Source: Lentisphaerota bacterium
Lineage (GTDB): Bacteria > Verrucomicrobiota > Lentisphaeria > Oligosphaerales > JABHEG01
Assembly: GCA_018676675.1 (NCBI GenBank)
Contig: JABHEG010000151.1
Coordinates: 1-51,043 of the forward strand
Direction: 5' to 3'
Length of the DNA stretch: 51,043 bases
Part shown: one piece after another, positions 1 to 9,745 of the stretch
Layout: each line of letters begins with the position of its first letter
How positions within the stretch are numbered: the stretch's first letter is position 1
Position numbers and translations under genes: made by a program
Notes under the pieces: generated by a model
Database searches by the model: none
Told to the model about the DNA's origin: nothing
What the model saw: only the letters and a program-made list of their open reading frames with translations

Positions 1-164
1 CAGCTCCCGCCGCCTCACGTCCCACTTCCGAAGTGTCTGTACAAGAATAGTCTGTTTGCCGGGAGAGCCTGGCAAAAGACATAAAGCACGAAACCGAGAA
101 GCGTTGTGCACAAGAAGACAAAAATCAACTGGGCACAACCACGAGAGAGCGAGGGAGAAGGCAG

Positions 165-446
165 ATGAGCGACATCGCGCGTTGCGTCAGAGTCCACGGA
201 CGGGTGACCGGAGTCGGTTTCCGATATGCCACGCTGCGGCAGGCCGGACCATACGGGACCCTCAAGGGTTACGTGCGGAATGTTGACTCCTTCACCGTTG
301 AGTGCCTGCTCCAGGGCGAGACAGGAGAGGTCCAAGCCATGGTCGCGTGGCTGCGACAAGGCCCGCCCTCAGCCCGAGTGACCGATTTCCAGGTCGCAGA
401 GATGCCGCTGGACCCCGAACTCCCGACTTTCCAGATGACCTTCTGA
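165..446 (+). CDS. acyP: Acylphosphatase
   Basis: Small cytoplasmic enzyme that hydrolyses acyl phosphates such as carbamoyl phosphate. The 93-residue length is normal for the family. The signature loop VHGRVTGVGFR (residues 10-20) supplies the phosphate-binding loop and catalytic Arg20, and GYVRN (35-39) supplies catalytic Asn39. A purine-rich ribosome site (GGGAGAAGG) lies four bases before the ATG, which decides this start over the earlier out-of-frame ATG. It stands upstream of the DsbD gene in the same direction, with a gap of about 150 bases; no functional link is implied. Nothing is unusual and the assignment is secure. Confidence 0.93.
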   Translation: MSDIARCVRVHGRVTGVGFRYATLRQAGPYGTLKGYVRNVDSFTVECLLQGETGEVQAMVAWLRQGPPSARVTDFQVAEMPLDPELPTFQMTF

Positions 447-593
447 AACCCTGCCTGAGCAGCCCGGTCTAAAGCGTGAACGAGACGCGACCAGGCGGGA
501 CGCTTCACAGGCATGCTTCAGGTGGTCCCGGGACGCGATTTCCCCGTTAACGAACGTGTACAGCGCCCAACAAGACCGCGAGAAGGGAAGAGA

Positions 594-2195
594 ATGATGA
601 AGCAGATCTTTGCGCTTTTTGCGCTCCTGCCGTTGCTGCTCCCTGCCCAACCAACCGCGTCGCCATCTTTCAGTGTGGACGCCACGCTACCCGCCGCCGA
701 TGGTTCGGAAGTACGAGTTGCCTTCCGTATCGCCCCAAAGCACTACCTCTATGCCGAACGGGTGAAGATCACGGCGGTCGACGAGGCCGTCAAACTGGTC
801 CCCAAGGCTGTTCCGGAAGCGAAGAAGAAACCTGATCCATTCACCGGCCAGGATGTCGCGGTCTATGACCATGACACGACCTTCCTCTTCACCGTTACTC
901 CCCCCACTGAAGCGTTCACCCTTCGAGTTGCCTATCAGGGATGCAACGACTCGCTCTGCTTTCTCCCGGAACGGGTGAAGATACCGCTTGGCGTCCCGGC
1001 CGATGCCCCGCCTCCGTCTGTTCCGGATGCGGGATTGCCCCCGCCGCTCAAAGCGATCGGGACGCAAGAGCTCTTTGAGCACTTCACCGTCGCGGGTCGA
1101 GCCGCGGGGTATGTCAAGAGCGATCAGTTCCTCGCGTTCCTGGATCGAGCAGAGAAGGGAGAAGGAATCGAGCAGGACGGGTTGGCAAAGGCCTTCAAGG
1201 AGCGCGGTGTGCTTGTGTCACTGCTCCTTGTGCTCCTCGGCGGACTGGCACTAAACCTGACGCCCTGCGTGCTCCCGATGATCCCGGTCAACCTGGCCAT
1301 CATCGGTGCAGGCACAAAGGCCTCCTCAAAGACACGGGGCTTTGCTTTGGGCACGACGTACGGTGCCGGAATTGCCCTGGTCTACGGCCTGCTTGGCCTC
1401 CTTGTTGTGCTGACCGGAGCCAAGTTTGGCACACTCAATTCGAAACCGTGGTTCAATATCGGGGTGGCCATCGTCTTTGTCGTGCTTGCCCTGGCCATGC
1501 TCGATGTCTTCCTCATCGACCTCTCACGCCTCCAGACCAGGTTCGGCGGAGGCGGCGAGAAAGGTGGATTCGTGGCGGCTCTCTTCCTCGGAGCTCTCGC
1601 CGCGCTGCTGGCCGGTGCTTGCGTCGCCCCGGTCGTCATCTCCGTGCTCCTGATGGCCGCCAGCCTCTCGTCTGCCGGTAACCAGGCAGGACTCCTGTTG
1701 CCCTTCCTCCTGGGGATCGGTATGGCTCTGCCGTGGCCGCTGGCGGGTGCAGGGCTCTCCTTCCTCCCCAAACCGGGAAGATGGATGGAACAGGTCAAAC
1801 GTGCGTTTGCCGTTCTGATTCTGGCCATGGCTGCATGGTACGGTTGGCAGGGCATCACGCTCTACCAGGGGCAATCCGAGAAAAGCCGTCAAGCCGTAGT
1901 AGCGGCCCAGGCTGACCGCGAAGAGGAAGGTTGGTTCACGGGTCTCGAAGACGCTCTTCGGGTCGCCAGAGACGACGCAAAACCCGTCTTCATCGACTTC
2001 TGGGCGAGCTGGTGCAAGAACTGCCTGAAGATGGAGAAGACGACGTTCAAGGACCCAGCTGTCGAGAAACGGCTGGCTGGATACGTCAGAGTCAAGTTCC
2101 AGGCTGAAGACATCGGCTCCCCGGAAACAAAGGCCGTACTGGACCGTTTCGGAGCAATTGGTCTGCCGACGTACGTCATCCTGCAACCGCGGTAA
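594..2195 (+). CDS. dsbD: Thiol:disulfide interchange protein DsbD
   Basis: Inner-membrane protein that passes electrons from cytoplasmic thioredoxin to periplasmic disulfide partners. All three parts are visible: a signal peptide and periplasmic N-terminal sensor domain (about 1-190, containing the YQGCNDSLCF cysteine pair), a polytopic core (about 205-420) with TPCVLPMIP around Cys225 and ACVAPVV around Cys343, and a C-terminal thioredoxin domain with WCKNC (Cys474 and Cys477). At 533 residues it is near the usual 560. The ATG at 594 is chosen because it follows a purine-rich AAGGGAAGAG site and opens directly into the signal peptide; an in-frame start at 513 would add 27 unlikely residues. 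For a secretome full of long proteins, a periplasmic disulfide reductant is sensible, but that link is inference. Confidence 0.93.
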   Translation: MMKQIFALFALLPLLLPAQPTASPSFSVDATLPAADGSEVRVAFRIAPKHYLYAERVKITAVDEAVKLVPKAVPEAKKKPDPFTGQDVAVYDHDTTFLFTVTPPTEAFTLRVAYQGCNDSLCFLPERVKIPLGVPADAPPPSVPDAGLPPPLKAIGTQELFEHFTVAGRAAGYVKSDQFLAFLDRAEKGEGIEQDGLAKAFKERGVLVSLLLVLLGGLALNLTPCVLPMIPVNLAIIGAGTKASSKTRGFALGTTYGAGIALVYGLLGLLVVLTGAKFGTLNSKPWFNIGVAIVFVVLALAMLDVFLIDLSRLQTRFGGGGEKGGFVAALFLGALAALLAGACVAPVVISVLLMAASLSSAGNQAGLLLPFLLGIGMALPWPLAGAGLSFLPKPGRWMEQVKRAFAVLILAMAAWYGWQGITLYQGQSEKSRQAVVAAQADREEEGWFTGLEDALRVARDDAKPVFIDFWASWCKNCLKMEKTTFKDPAVEKRLAGYVRVKFQAEDIGSPETKAVLDRFGAIGLPTYVILQPR

Positions 2196-2293
2196 ACGTA
2201 CCCCCGTTAGGTTAGGCAGGAAGAACGGCACACCGCTACGCTACGTGCCTTACTGCAAACGGCGCGACTCTGGTGATGGAATTCGTTCGTAGC

Positions 2294-2317
2294 AGGCCGT
2301 GGATGCCTCAACGGCCT
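2294..2317. terminator. Hairpin between convergent dsbD and heparinase genes
   Basis: AGGCCGT (2294-2300) and ACGGCCT (2311-2317) form a perfect 7-bp stem with a 10-base loop. The loop holds the stop codon of the minus-strand heparinase-like gene. It sits where two genes converge, so a bidirectional terminator is plausible, but neither side has a T-run. Treat it as a candidate only. Confidence 0.35.
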
Positions 2318-5300
2318 CCCACGAAAACGCTGTTCGAGATTCGCCACGTCTCAGCCGGCAATGCCGGGAAACCTTCTCCGGCATACTCGGTGAACAAACG
2401 GGTCACTGACTCGGTCGTCTCCTGCCTCCAAATGGGGTACGCCCGTTCGATGCCGTCATCCGCCGTAACCAGCACAGCGCATCCCCGGAGCATGACATCA
2501 CGCGGCAGTTCCGGAACGACATCGAACCAGGATGCCCCCTGGGCTCCCCCTGCCCGCAGAACCCGGCCGGAAAACGTCGCGACCTCAGTCGTGAGAGTCG
2601 CAGACGGCCCGCGAAGGCTCGTCCCCTCTATCATCGCCCCAAGTTGGGCCTGACCACTCTCCCAGCTCGTGAACGCGATCCGTGCATCTGTCTGAGCTGA
2701 ACGTCCGCCTTCCTCAACGCGAACGTCAGCGTTCCCAAGCTGACTGATCACCAGATCGCTGCCTTGAGACGTGGAAACCAGGATGGCGACAGCCGTGTGG
2801 GCTCCCGAAGACGACACCTCCAGCAACCTCACCCCCTTCACCAGTTCCCTATCGACCTCAGCTCCTTCGAACACCGTCACGAACGTATCCGTCTCTCCCT
2901 CCCCGGACCGACGGCGGAAAACGTACGGCAACACGCTGCCCCGATCAGAGTTGCGATGGTCACGTTGTCCCCACCCTGCCCCAATCCTGATCCGCTCGCC
3001 ACCTTCCGTGCCCGGGAAGTGAGCGGCAAACCGGTAATCACCAGGCAGAGCCCAGCGAATGGAACAGGCATCGTCCGCAGTTCCCCAGCGTTGCCCGGCC
3101 AACTCGACGGCATCCGTCGGCAACTGGAACACGGCCTCATGGCGCGACCACTGGGGCCCGGGGGCAAGAGCGGAGGTGTCCTTGACCGCCACTGTCGCGT
3201 ACCGGCGAGCCCGCGAGTCTCCGGGCTTGCCCTGCCAGTAAACAGCCTGCGTCCCGATTCGGCTAGCCGTTCCTTTGATGGAGAATGTGAGTCGGTAACT
3301 GCTGCCAGCCCGCCCGGAAAACGTCGCCGTGCCCCGGTAGCCGTCCGTTTCACCGACAATGAACGCCACATTGACAACCCCGTCAGCCTGCGCCTTTGTC
3401 GCAGCAAACCGAATGGCGCCCTGCTCCCCGGGCGCCGGTTCCGCCGTGGCAGCACCGTTGCCGATATAGCACCCCCAGCCGGCGCCGGCCCGCAACGTCC
3501 CTCCCAGGGGCTCAGCCAGAGGAGACTGAACCAAATTCCTGCCCGGCGTTCCGTCCGGACCGATCTCATGGAGTGCGATGTCCTTCAGGAAAATCTCCGC
3601 CAGCTCGCCCAAATGAAAACGCACACCGAAGTGGATTGGCACCCGCTCCTCCAGTGGCTCCCGGACCGGTTTGACCCCGTGGACCTCATACTCGTTTCCA
3701 GGTCCATGGAAGAGATACTCACGTTGCTTCCCTCCTCCTGCCCGAAAGACATCGACCAGGTATGCACCGTTCTCACCGTGGTCGATCTGAACACACGTGC
3801 GGCGGTACATGGTCGCCTGCGGGTACGCCGTCGAGGACGCTTCCATGGCCTTGACCCGTGGTGTCGTAGCGTACAGATGAAACGAGCCACCACGCCCTTT
3901 CCGCTCCTGCTCCATCCCGTCGAGCATCACCAGATTGTGGGCCATCGTACGGTATGTCTTCTTCTTATCCGGATGGTCCCACAGGTACCCCAGATCAGAA
4001 AGCAGCTCATGTCCATCTTTCCACAGGTAAAGGTCCAGACTGTCACTGTGGTGGTGTCCACCCCATCCACTCGCGTTCAGAACGACCGTGCCAGCTCGCC
4101 CTTGTTCTCCCAGACGAAGGAAGCCCTGGGCGAGGAAAGGGAAGACGACGTCAGGCAGTTCAAAGGGAACTTCACCGCCGGGTTGAGCGGCGTCCGAGTT
4201 CCGATAGAAGATCGCTTCCTGAGCCGCTCGCCCCGCCAACCTGCTGCCAGTCACTTCGCTCAAGTAGGCCATGTGCTGCTCAGTCGGGTAAGCCAGGGCG
4301 ACGAGCTCAGCATAGGGAGCACTGACCCTGGTCGTCCGGTAGCTATCCGCGATCGGGGGGTGTCTAAGGTCTCCCTGCAGCGTCCAAAGCAACCCCTGCC
4401 AACAGGTGCCGTAGCGTGTATCGCGGCACGCATTGAAGTGGTCCAGTCGCTTCCCGTCCGGCCCGCTGTAACCTTCGGGCTCCGAGTAGTCCCGAAACGC
4501 CAAACCAAAGGGTCGGACGCCGCCCATGGTCATCATTGCGTAAGCTGCTGATTCCGAAGTGCCTCCGTCAGGCAGAAACCAGTCATCCACCGTGCGCATG
4601 AAGCCATCCAGACCAAATCGCACCAGGCCCGGATGACCAACACAAAGCCCCACCATCGCCGCACCGGCCCGGTTGCCCACGGACTTGTTGTTGATGCTCG
4701 AATCGCAGGCGGCCAGGTAGCTGCCTTCGAGCAAGACATCGCGCTCAATGCGCAGTCGTTCCGCTTCGCTGTAAACCGGGGCATCCCCATCTCGTGCTTC
4801 GCAGGTCAGGTCGTACGCCACCGTAACCCGCGTCAACCAGCCACCGTCCATTCCGGATGAGCCAACCCGGCTGGCCGACCAGTAACCGGTGTGGATCCGT
4901 CGATCCGGCTTATTAGGCGGGTAGACAAGTTCATCGTTGGGCAGGTTGTTGATACGCTCAGACGCTGTGTGCGGATCGCAGTTCGAGAACTCCCCATACC
5001 CGTACCCGGCTCGGACCACATACTTGGGGAACACGTCCGCAACGCGCAAGAGAGCCGCTCGGGCGGCCCGGGCGTACTTCGGGTCGTCATGAAGAGCGTA
5101 CGACAGAGCCAGTGTCTGCAGTTGACTGGAGAGGAAACCGAATTTTCTGGCCCTGATGATCCCGGTGAACGTAGGGCGCGCGTACCTGTAGCTGAAACAC
5201 GTGAAGGTATCACCACCGTAGAACGTGAAAACCTGCCGGGGATCCCACGTGCAGGGAACGGCCACGCTTTCCGGGTGCTTCTCATTCGGAAAAACCGCTT

Positions 5301-5727
5301 TGCAGACACGACACGTGAGCTCGTTCGGCCGATGAAACGACCAACCCCACTGGCCGTTCGGATGCCAGCGTTTCCCCTGTGCGCGACATTCGGGGCATGG
5401 CCCGGTGCATCCCGGCGTCATGATCTCAGCCATAGTCGCCAGGTACTCAGGAGTCATCAACTCAACGAACGCGTCGGCATTTTTCCGGATCCGCGCAGCG
5501 TACGACTGAGCCCATTCGTGGGTCGCCATGTTGGCCTTGGCCCGGACCAGGTCCTCAGACTTGATCAACGTACACGGATGCTTCACGGAGCTCCGGTACG
5601 TCTCCCACATCGTCCAGTCCCGGGGATCGTCATAGGCCATCCCCCCAAACGCCGCAACAGGAAACGCAGCCAAACCAGCCATGAGTGCCACCTCACACAG
5701 GTTGAAAATGATGCTCGATCGTGACAT
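2308..5727 (-). CDS. Exported heparinase II/III-like polysaccharide lyase
   Basis: Large (1139 residues) predicted uronate-polysaccharide lyase. A signal peptide covers about residues 1-28. An alpha/alpha-toroid follows (about 55-560), then the heparinase II/III beta-sandwich with the GGHHHSDSLDLYLW motif, the usual place of catalytic His. Later segments (about 780-1139) look like concanavalin or beta-sandwich binding modules. Two CxxC pairs, CPEC (111-114) and CRVC (139-142), near the toroid start form a zinc-ribbon-like insertion. The ATG at 5727 is preceded by GGAGG at good spacing; the frame runs open 83 codons further upstream, but only this start gives a signal peptide. The gene diverges from the FAD oxidoreductase gene. 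Substrate (heparin-like, alginate-like or other uronan) cannot be told from sequence. Confidence 0.83.
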   Translation of the reverse strand: MSRSSIIFNLCEVALMAGLAAFPVAAFGGMAYDDPRDWTMWETYRSSVKHPCTLIKSEDLVRAKANMATHEWAQSYAARIRKNADAFVELMTPEYLATMAEIMTPGCTGPCPECRAQGKRWHPNGQWGWSFHRPNELTCRVCKAVFPNEKHPESVAVPCTWDPRQVFTFYGGDTFTCFSYRYARPTFTGIIRARKFGFLSSQLQTLALSYALHDDPKYARAARAALLRVADVFPKYVVRAGYGYGEFSNCDPHTASERINNLPNDELVYPPNKPDRRIHTGYWSASRVGSSGMDGGWLTRVTVAYDLTCEARDGDAPVYSEAERLRIERDVLLEGSYLAACDSSINNKSVGNRAGAAMVGLCVGHPGLVRFGLDGFMRTVDDWFLPDGGTSESAAYAMMTMGGVRPFGLAFRDYSEPEGYSGPDGKRLDHFNACRDTRYGTCWQGLLWTLQGDLRHPPIADSYRTTRVSAPYAELVALAYPTEQHMAYLSEVTGSRLAGRAAQEAIFYRNSDAAQPGGEVPFELPDVVFPFLAQGFLRLGEQGRAGTVVLNASGWGGHHHSDSLDLYLWKDGHELLSDLGYLWDHPDKKKTYRTMAHNLVMLDGMEQERKGRGGSFHLYATTPRVKAMEASSTAYPQATMYRRTCVQIDHGENGAYLVDVFRAGGGKQREYLFHGPGNEYEVHGVKPVREPLEERVPIHFGVRFHLGELAEIFLKDIALHEIGPDGTPGRNLVQSPLAEPLGGTLRAGAGWGCYIGNGAATAEPAPGEQGAIRFAATKAQADGVVNVAFIVGETDGYRGTATFSGRAGSSYRLTFSIKGTASRIGTQAVYWQGKPGDSRARRYATVAVKDTSALAPGPQWSRHEAVFQLPTDAVELAGQRWGTADDACSIRWALPGDYRFAAHFPGTEGGERIRIGAGWGQRDHRNSDRGSVLPYVFRRRSGEGETDTFVTVFEGAEVDRELVKGVRLLEVSSSGAHTAVAILVSTSQGSDLVISQLGNADVRVEEGGRSAQTDARIAFTSWESGQAQLGAMIEGTSLRGPSATLTTEVATFSGRVLRAGGAQGASWFDVVPELPRDVMLRGCAVLVTADDGIERAYPIWRQETTESVTRLFTEYAGEGFPALPAETWRISNSVFVGGR

Positions 5728-5808
5728 ATCTATCTGCCTCCACACAGCACGGTCAATTCCGTTCTGTGCCTCAACTATACCTCGCTTTCGCCGGGACAAC
5801 TCCAGAAT

Positions 5809-5882
5809 GGCTCGACGGAGTCTCTCCCTCCACAATTCTCTGGGCCATCTGTGTCCGATGGAGGGCGAGACTCTGTCGAGCC
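5809..5882. repeat. 74-bp palindrome in divergent intergenic region
   Basis: Arms 5809-5832 and 5859-5882 are 24 bases each, matching at 22 positions as an inverted repeat (one of the two mismatches is a G-T wobble), around a 26-base loop. It lies in the 297-base space between the heparinase-like gene (leftward) and the FAD oxidoreductase gene (rightward). No flanking direct repeat was seen. It could be a dispersed palindromic repeat, a regulatory hairpin in one of the leaders, or an operator; the sequence alone does not decide. I see no other gene in this spacer. Confidence 0.75.
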
Positions 5883-6024
5883 GCCTCACGAGACTGGGGG
5901 GCCACAGCTCGGCCAGTGCGTGACTTGGCCCGTCGACTGAAAGGCAGTAGACTAACGCCCCGGACAGCGCGTCCACTTCGAGGCGACCCCAAACCCAAAC
6001 GTTGTCAGTCAGGAACGTTCAGCT

Positions 6025-7770
6025 ATGCGCGAAGAAACTCATCACGTTGACTTCTGTGTGGTCGGCGGAGGAATGGCAGGACTCATTGCGGCCATCGCCG
6101 CAGCCCGCCACGGAGCCAAAGTGGCCCTGATTCAGGACCGCCCCGTTCTGGGAGGGAATGCCTCGTCTGAGATCCGCATGCACGTCTGTGGAGCACATGG
6201 ACCCAATAACCGCGAAACCGGAATCCTCGAGGAACTCCTGCTGGAGAATCATTACCGGAACCCGCAGCCCAACTACTCGATCTGGGATAGCGTCCTCTAT
6301 GGCAAAACGCAGTACCAGGAGAACCTCGAGTTGCATCTGAACTGCTCGATCAGCAGCTGCACCATGGATGGTGACCGCATCCACTCGGTGCGCGCCTGGC
6401 AACTCACAACCGAAACCTGGCACACCATCGAAGCCAACCTCTTCGCGGACTGCAGCGGAGATGGAATCCTTGCGCCGCTCAGCGGAGCAGACTTCCGGAT
6501 CGGCCGGGAAGCCGGCAGTGAATACGACGAATCGATTGCCCCAGCCGAATCAGACTGCAAGACGATGGGGATGACCTGCCTGTTCCAGGCCAGGGAATAC
6601 CCCCATCCCATGCCGTTCATCGCCCCGGAATGGGCTCACACTTTCAACAACCCCGAGGACCTGCGCGGACGGAATGCCAGCCTGCGGAAGACCAATTTCT
6701 GGTGGATGGAAGTCGGCGGCGAACACGACAGTATCCACGACACCGAGCGCCTCCGCGAGGAACTCCTCAAGATCGCCTTCGGGGTTTGGGATCACATCAA
6801 GAACCACAGCGATCAAGACGTGGAGAACTGGGCCCTGGACTGGCTCGGCTTCCTCCCGGGTAAGCGCGAAAGCCGCCGCTATCTCGGACCGCACGTATTG
6901 ACCCAAAACGACATTGAAGCCGAAGGCCGGTTTGAGGATCTGGTGGCTTACGGCGGATGGACCATGGATGACCATTTCCCGGCAGGCTTCTACCACCCCG
7001 AACGCGGAACGATTTTCCACCCGGCACCATCTCCATTCGGGATCCCCTACCGCAGTCTCTATTCCCGTAACATCACGAATCTCTTCTGCGCGGGTCGGTG
7101 TCACAGCGCCACCCATGCCGCCATGAGTGCAACCCGGGTCATGGCAACCACGTCGCTCATGGGACAAGCCGCTGGAACAGCCGCAGCGATCGCCACGGCG
7201 CATGGATTGACCCCGAACGGCGTGTACGAGAACAAACTGGCTGAGCTCCAGAACACTCTTCTGGAGGATGATTGCTACCTCCCGTGGCACAAACGCCCTG
7301 TCCCCGAACTGTCCATCCAGGCAACCCTGACGGCATCGGCCGGTGATCCGGCCCCACTTCGGAATGGTATCGATCGCCCCATCGGGGATGTGGACAATGG
7401 ATGGACAGGCGCTCCGGGAGACACCATCGAGTACCGGTTTGAGGACGATGCCCAACTCACAGAGGCCCGCCTTGTCTTTGACAGTGATTTGAACCGGGTG
7501 GACACGTCACGCGGACACAGCGCCCGCAATATGCGACACTACTTCGCGCTCGATGCCAGCCATTGGGCAATGCCCGCCACCATGGTCAACGCATTTCGGG
7601 TTGAGGCAGAGGACGCACAAGGGCGTTGGCACGTGGTACACCGCGCAGACAACACCCATAACCGCCTCGTACGAATCCCACTCACCGGCAACGCCAAAGC
7701 TGTGCGCTTCATCCCTGAGACAACCTGGGGAGCGGAGCAAGCGCGCCTCTTTGCCTTCGACGTGCGCTAG
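6025..7770 (+). CDS. FAD-dependent oxidoreductase (FAD_oxidored family)
   Basis: 581-residue flavoprotein. The dinucleotide-binding motif is at the extreme N-terminus: VVGGGMAGLIAA with Gly14, Gly16 and Gly19, then GAKVALIQDRPVLGGN, typical of the FAD_oxidored (PF12831) group. A second FAD-contact region is in the NLFCAGRCHSATHAAM segment (about 355-370). The last 130 residues look like a separate beta-sandwich. There is no signal peptide, so it is probably cytoplasmic unless exported folded. AGGAA precedes the ATG at good spacing. Members of this family are frequent beside polysaccharide-degradation genes in PVC bacteria; the reaction is generally unknown. A role in oxidising a sugar or uronate derivative is a guess from context. 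Confidence 0.82.
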   Translation: MREETHHVDFCVVGGGMAGLIAAIAAARHGAKVALIQDRPVLGGNASSEIRMHVCGAHGPNNRETGILEELLLENHYRNPQPNYSIWDSVLYGKTQYQENLELHLNCSISSCTMDGDRIHSVRAWQLTTETWHTIEANLFADCSGDGILAPLSGADFRIGREAGSEYDESIAPAESDCKTMGMTCLFQAREYPHPMPFIAPEWAHTFNNPEDLRGRNASLRKTNFWWMEVGGEHDSIHDTERLREELLKIAFGVWDHIKNHSDQDVENWALDWLGFLPGKRESRRYLGPHVLTQNDIEAEGRFEDLVAYGGWTMDDHFPAGFYHPERGTIFHPAPSPFGIPYRSLYSRNITNLFCAGRCHSATHAAMSATRVMATTSLMGQAAGTAAAIATAHGLTPNGVYENKLAELQNTLLEDDCYLPWHKRPVPELSIQATLTASAGDPAPLRNGIDRPIGDVDNGWTGAPGDTIEYRFEDDAQLTEARLVFDSDLNRVDTSRGHSARNMRHYFALDASHWAMPATMVNAFRVEAEDAQGRWHVVHRADNTHNRLVRIPLTGNAKAVRFIPETTWGAEQARLFAFDVR

Positions 7771-7854
7771 ACCTGCTCTTGACCCACACTGAGGTGACAG
7801 TATGGAACAGCCCATCGGCCGGTTTCTCAATGCCCAATATAGGAAGCCCCTTCA

Positions 7855-9702
7855 ATGAATCGCAGAAACCTGCTCAACGTCGTCTTGTTCGGAACGATGT
7901 TCCTCGCGTTCCTCCCCCCCTCGGCAATTGGGGCCGGCGACGCCAGCTTCAGGAAAGGAGATATCTGGGTCGCGATCGGGGACAGCATCACGCATGGACG
8001 GCGATACCATCAGTTCATCTATCTCTTCAACGCCACGCGATACCCCGACCGAGAAATCAAAGCCTACAACTGTGGAATTTCCGGCGACTCTGCCAGCGGA
8101 GCTGTGCGACGATTCGACTGGGATATCGCCCCACACAAGCCTACTGTCGCCACGATCATGCTCGGAATGAATGATGTCGGACGCGGAAACTACGGCGTGG
8201 ACAAAACGGGCGAGGCGATCGAGAAGCGGAGAACGGGCGCGATTTCGGGCCATGTGGCAAACATGAGGAAGCTCTCCGAGAAGCTCAAGGCCATCGGCTG
8301 CCGAATCATCTATATCACGCCCTCCATCTACGATCAGACGGGTGACCTGAAAGCCGCGAACTGCTTCGGAGTCAATGACGCTTTGGGGACGTGCGGACAG
8401 CGCGTCGGCAAGCTGGCGCCTGAATTCAAGGCAGGGGTCGTTGACCTGCATGGCCCGATGACCGCGCTCAACGCCGAATACCAAGCCGAGGACAAAACCC
8501 GCACCATCGTCGGACAAGACCGGGTGCATCCCGCCGACTTTGGCCAGTTCATCATGGCCTATTACATCCTGAAGGGGCAAGGCGTCTCAGGCACCGTTGC
8601 GGAGTTCGCGGTCGATGCACAGAGCAAGCAAGTCGGCAGAGAGCTGAACTGCAAGGTCACCAGTGTCAACGTCACCGCAGAGGGAGTGACATTCGCCTGC
8701 CTCGAGAATGCCCTGCCCTATCCCGTCCTCCCGGCCGCCGCAAAAGCGCTCGAACTGATCCCCTTCATGGCCGAAATGAACAGGGAGATCATCACCGTCA
8801 CCAACCTCCCCGAAGGCGATCACGTCCTGTTCATCGACGGCACGCCGGTGGGCAAGTACACCGCAGCGGAGCTGAGTTCAGGCGTCAACCTGGCCGCCAA
8901 CGCAGCAACCCCCATGTATAGACAGGCTCTCAACGTCATGGAAGCCGATGGGCGACGACACGCCATTCCGGCCCGCAAGCTGCGCACGTTCGCCGCCCAA
9001 CACCACTTCACCGGCTCCCGGGCGAAGTTGGCCTATGACGACTACGAGGGTATGAAGAAAGCCTTGACCGCAAAGGTGGAGGAACTGCGCCAGAAGAAGC
9101 ACAGCCTCTATGGCTATATGAGAGGCCAGGCCAAGGCCTATATCGAGTACAAGCCGCAGGAGAGGCAACTGGTGGCGGACATGGAAGCAGCGATGGCCGA
9201 AGTATGGCAGATCAACAAGCCGGTGTCGCACACATTCGAGGTGCGCCGAGCCACCGAAGAAGCCCTCGCCGCCCTCCGACGGGTGATCGTGGACGACTTC
9301 GACACGTTCAGCGGCTGGTCAACGATTGGCTGGACGACCGTCAAACCAACCGTGAGTGCAGCCAACGGTATTGTGACCATCGTGGCCCCCCGTGAAGCAG
9401 GTGTTCGTGACATGCTGGGTTACTCGAAGCGGGTCGCCGGCGTAACGGACGGCAAACACGTACTGAAGGTGCGGATCAAGGCGCTGAAGGGCTCCCACAT
9501 CGGCGCTGAAATGCCGGCGGACGGAAAGAACCAACGCGTCCTGAACTACGTACGGGCCAGCGGCGAATGGCAGGTCCTCACAGGCACGCCGGTCGAAGGC
9601 CCCGTCTCGTCCGTCACACTCATCCTGGCCGAACCAGGCGGTAACTCCAAATGGGACTCCACCAGCACCACCTACCAGATCGACCGGGTCTGGTTTGAGT
9701 AG
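7855..9702 (+). CDS. Exported SGNH/GDSL hydrolase with C-terminal beta module
   Basis: Probable carbohydrate esterase of the SGNH superfamily, 615 residues. A signal peptide spans about 1-27. Block I is IGDSITHG with nucleophile Ser44; block II is the Gly in GISGDSASG; block III is the Asn in LGMND; block V is DRVHP with the catalytic Asp/His. The esterase domain ends near residue 240. The middle part (about 240-475) is partly helical and not assigned; the final 140 residues, starting at VDDFDTFSGW, resemble a carbohydrate-binding beta-sandwich. AGGAAG precedes the ATG. It stands in a run of plus-strand glycan genes and likely removes acetyl or similar ester groups (inference). Confidence 0.85.
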   Translation: MNRRNLLNVVLFGTMFLAFLPPSAIGAGDASFRKGDIWVAIGDSITHGRRYHQFIYLFNATRYPDREIKAYNCGISGDSASGAVRRFDWDIAPHKPTVATIMLGMNDVGRGNYGVDKTGEAIEKRRTGAISGHVANMRKLSEKLKAIGCRIIYITPSIYDQTGDLKAANCFGVNDALGTCGQRVGKLAPEFKAGVVDLHGPMTALNAEYQAEDKTRTIVGQDRVHPADFGQFIMAYYILKGQGVSGTVAEFAVDAQSKQVGRELNCKVTSVNVTAEGVTFACLENALPYPVLPAAAKALELIPFMAEMNREIITVTNLPEGDHVLFIDGTPVGKYTAAELSSGVNLAANAATPMYRQALNVMEADGRRHAIPARKLRTFAAQHHFTGSRAKLAYDDYEGMKKALTAKVEELRQKKHSLYGYMRGQAKAYIEYKPQERQLVADMEAAMAEVWQINKPVSHTFEVRRATEEALAALRRVIVDDFDTFSGWSTIGWTTVKPTVSAANGIVTIVAPREAGVRDMLGYSKRVAGVTDGKHVLKVRIKALKGSHIGAEMPADGKNQRVLNYVRASGEWQVLTGTPVEGPVSSVTLILAEPGGNSKWDSTSTTYQIDRVWFE

Positions 9703-9745
9703 CTGGCAAACGATCCCGGTCTGTCCAGACGCAGGATTCCACTAC

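Noticed and set aside
2205..2218. GTTAGGTTAGGC after dsbD resembling an integron crossover site
   Set aside because: It matches GTTRRRY but has no paired RYYYAAC arm at a suitable distance and lies 46 kb from intI.
2764..4551. Long plus-strand frame (595 codons) opposite the heparinase-like gene
   Set aside because: Composition is Arg/Pro/Ser-rich with no recognisable motif; it is the antisense shadow of a high-GC gene that has clear family motifs on the minus strand.
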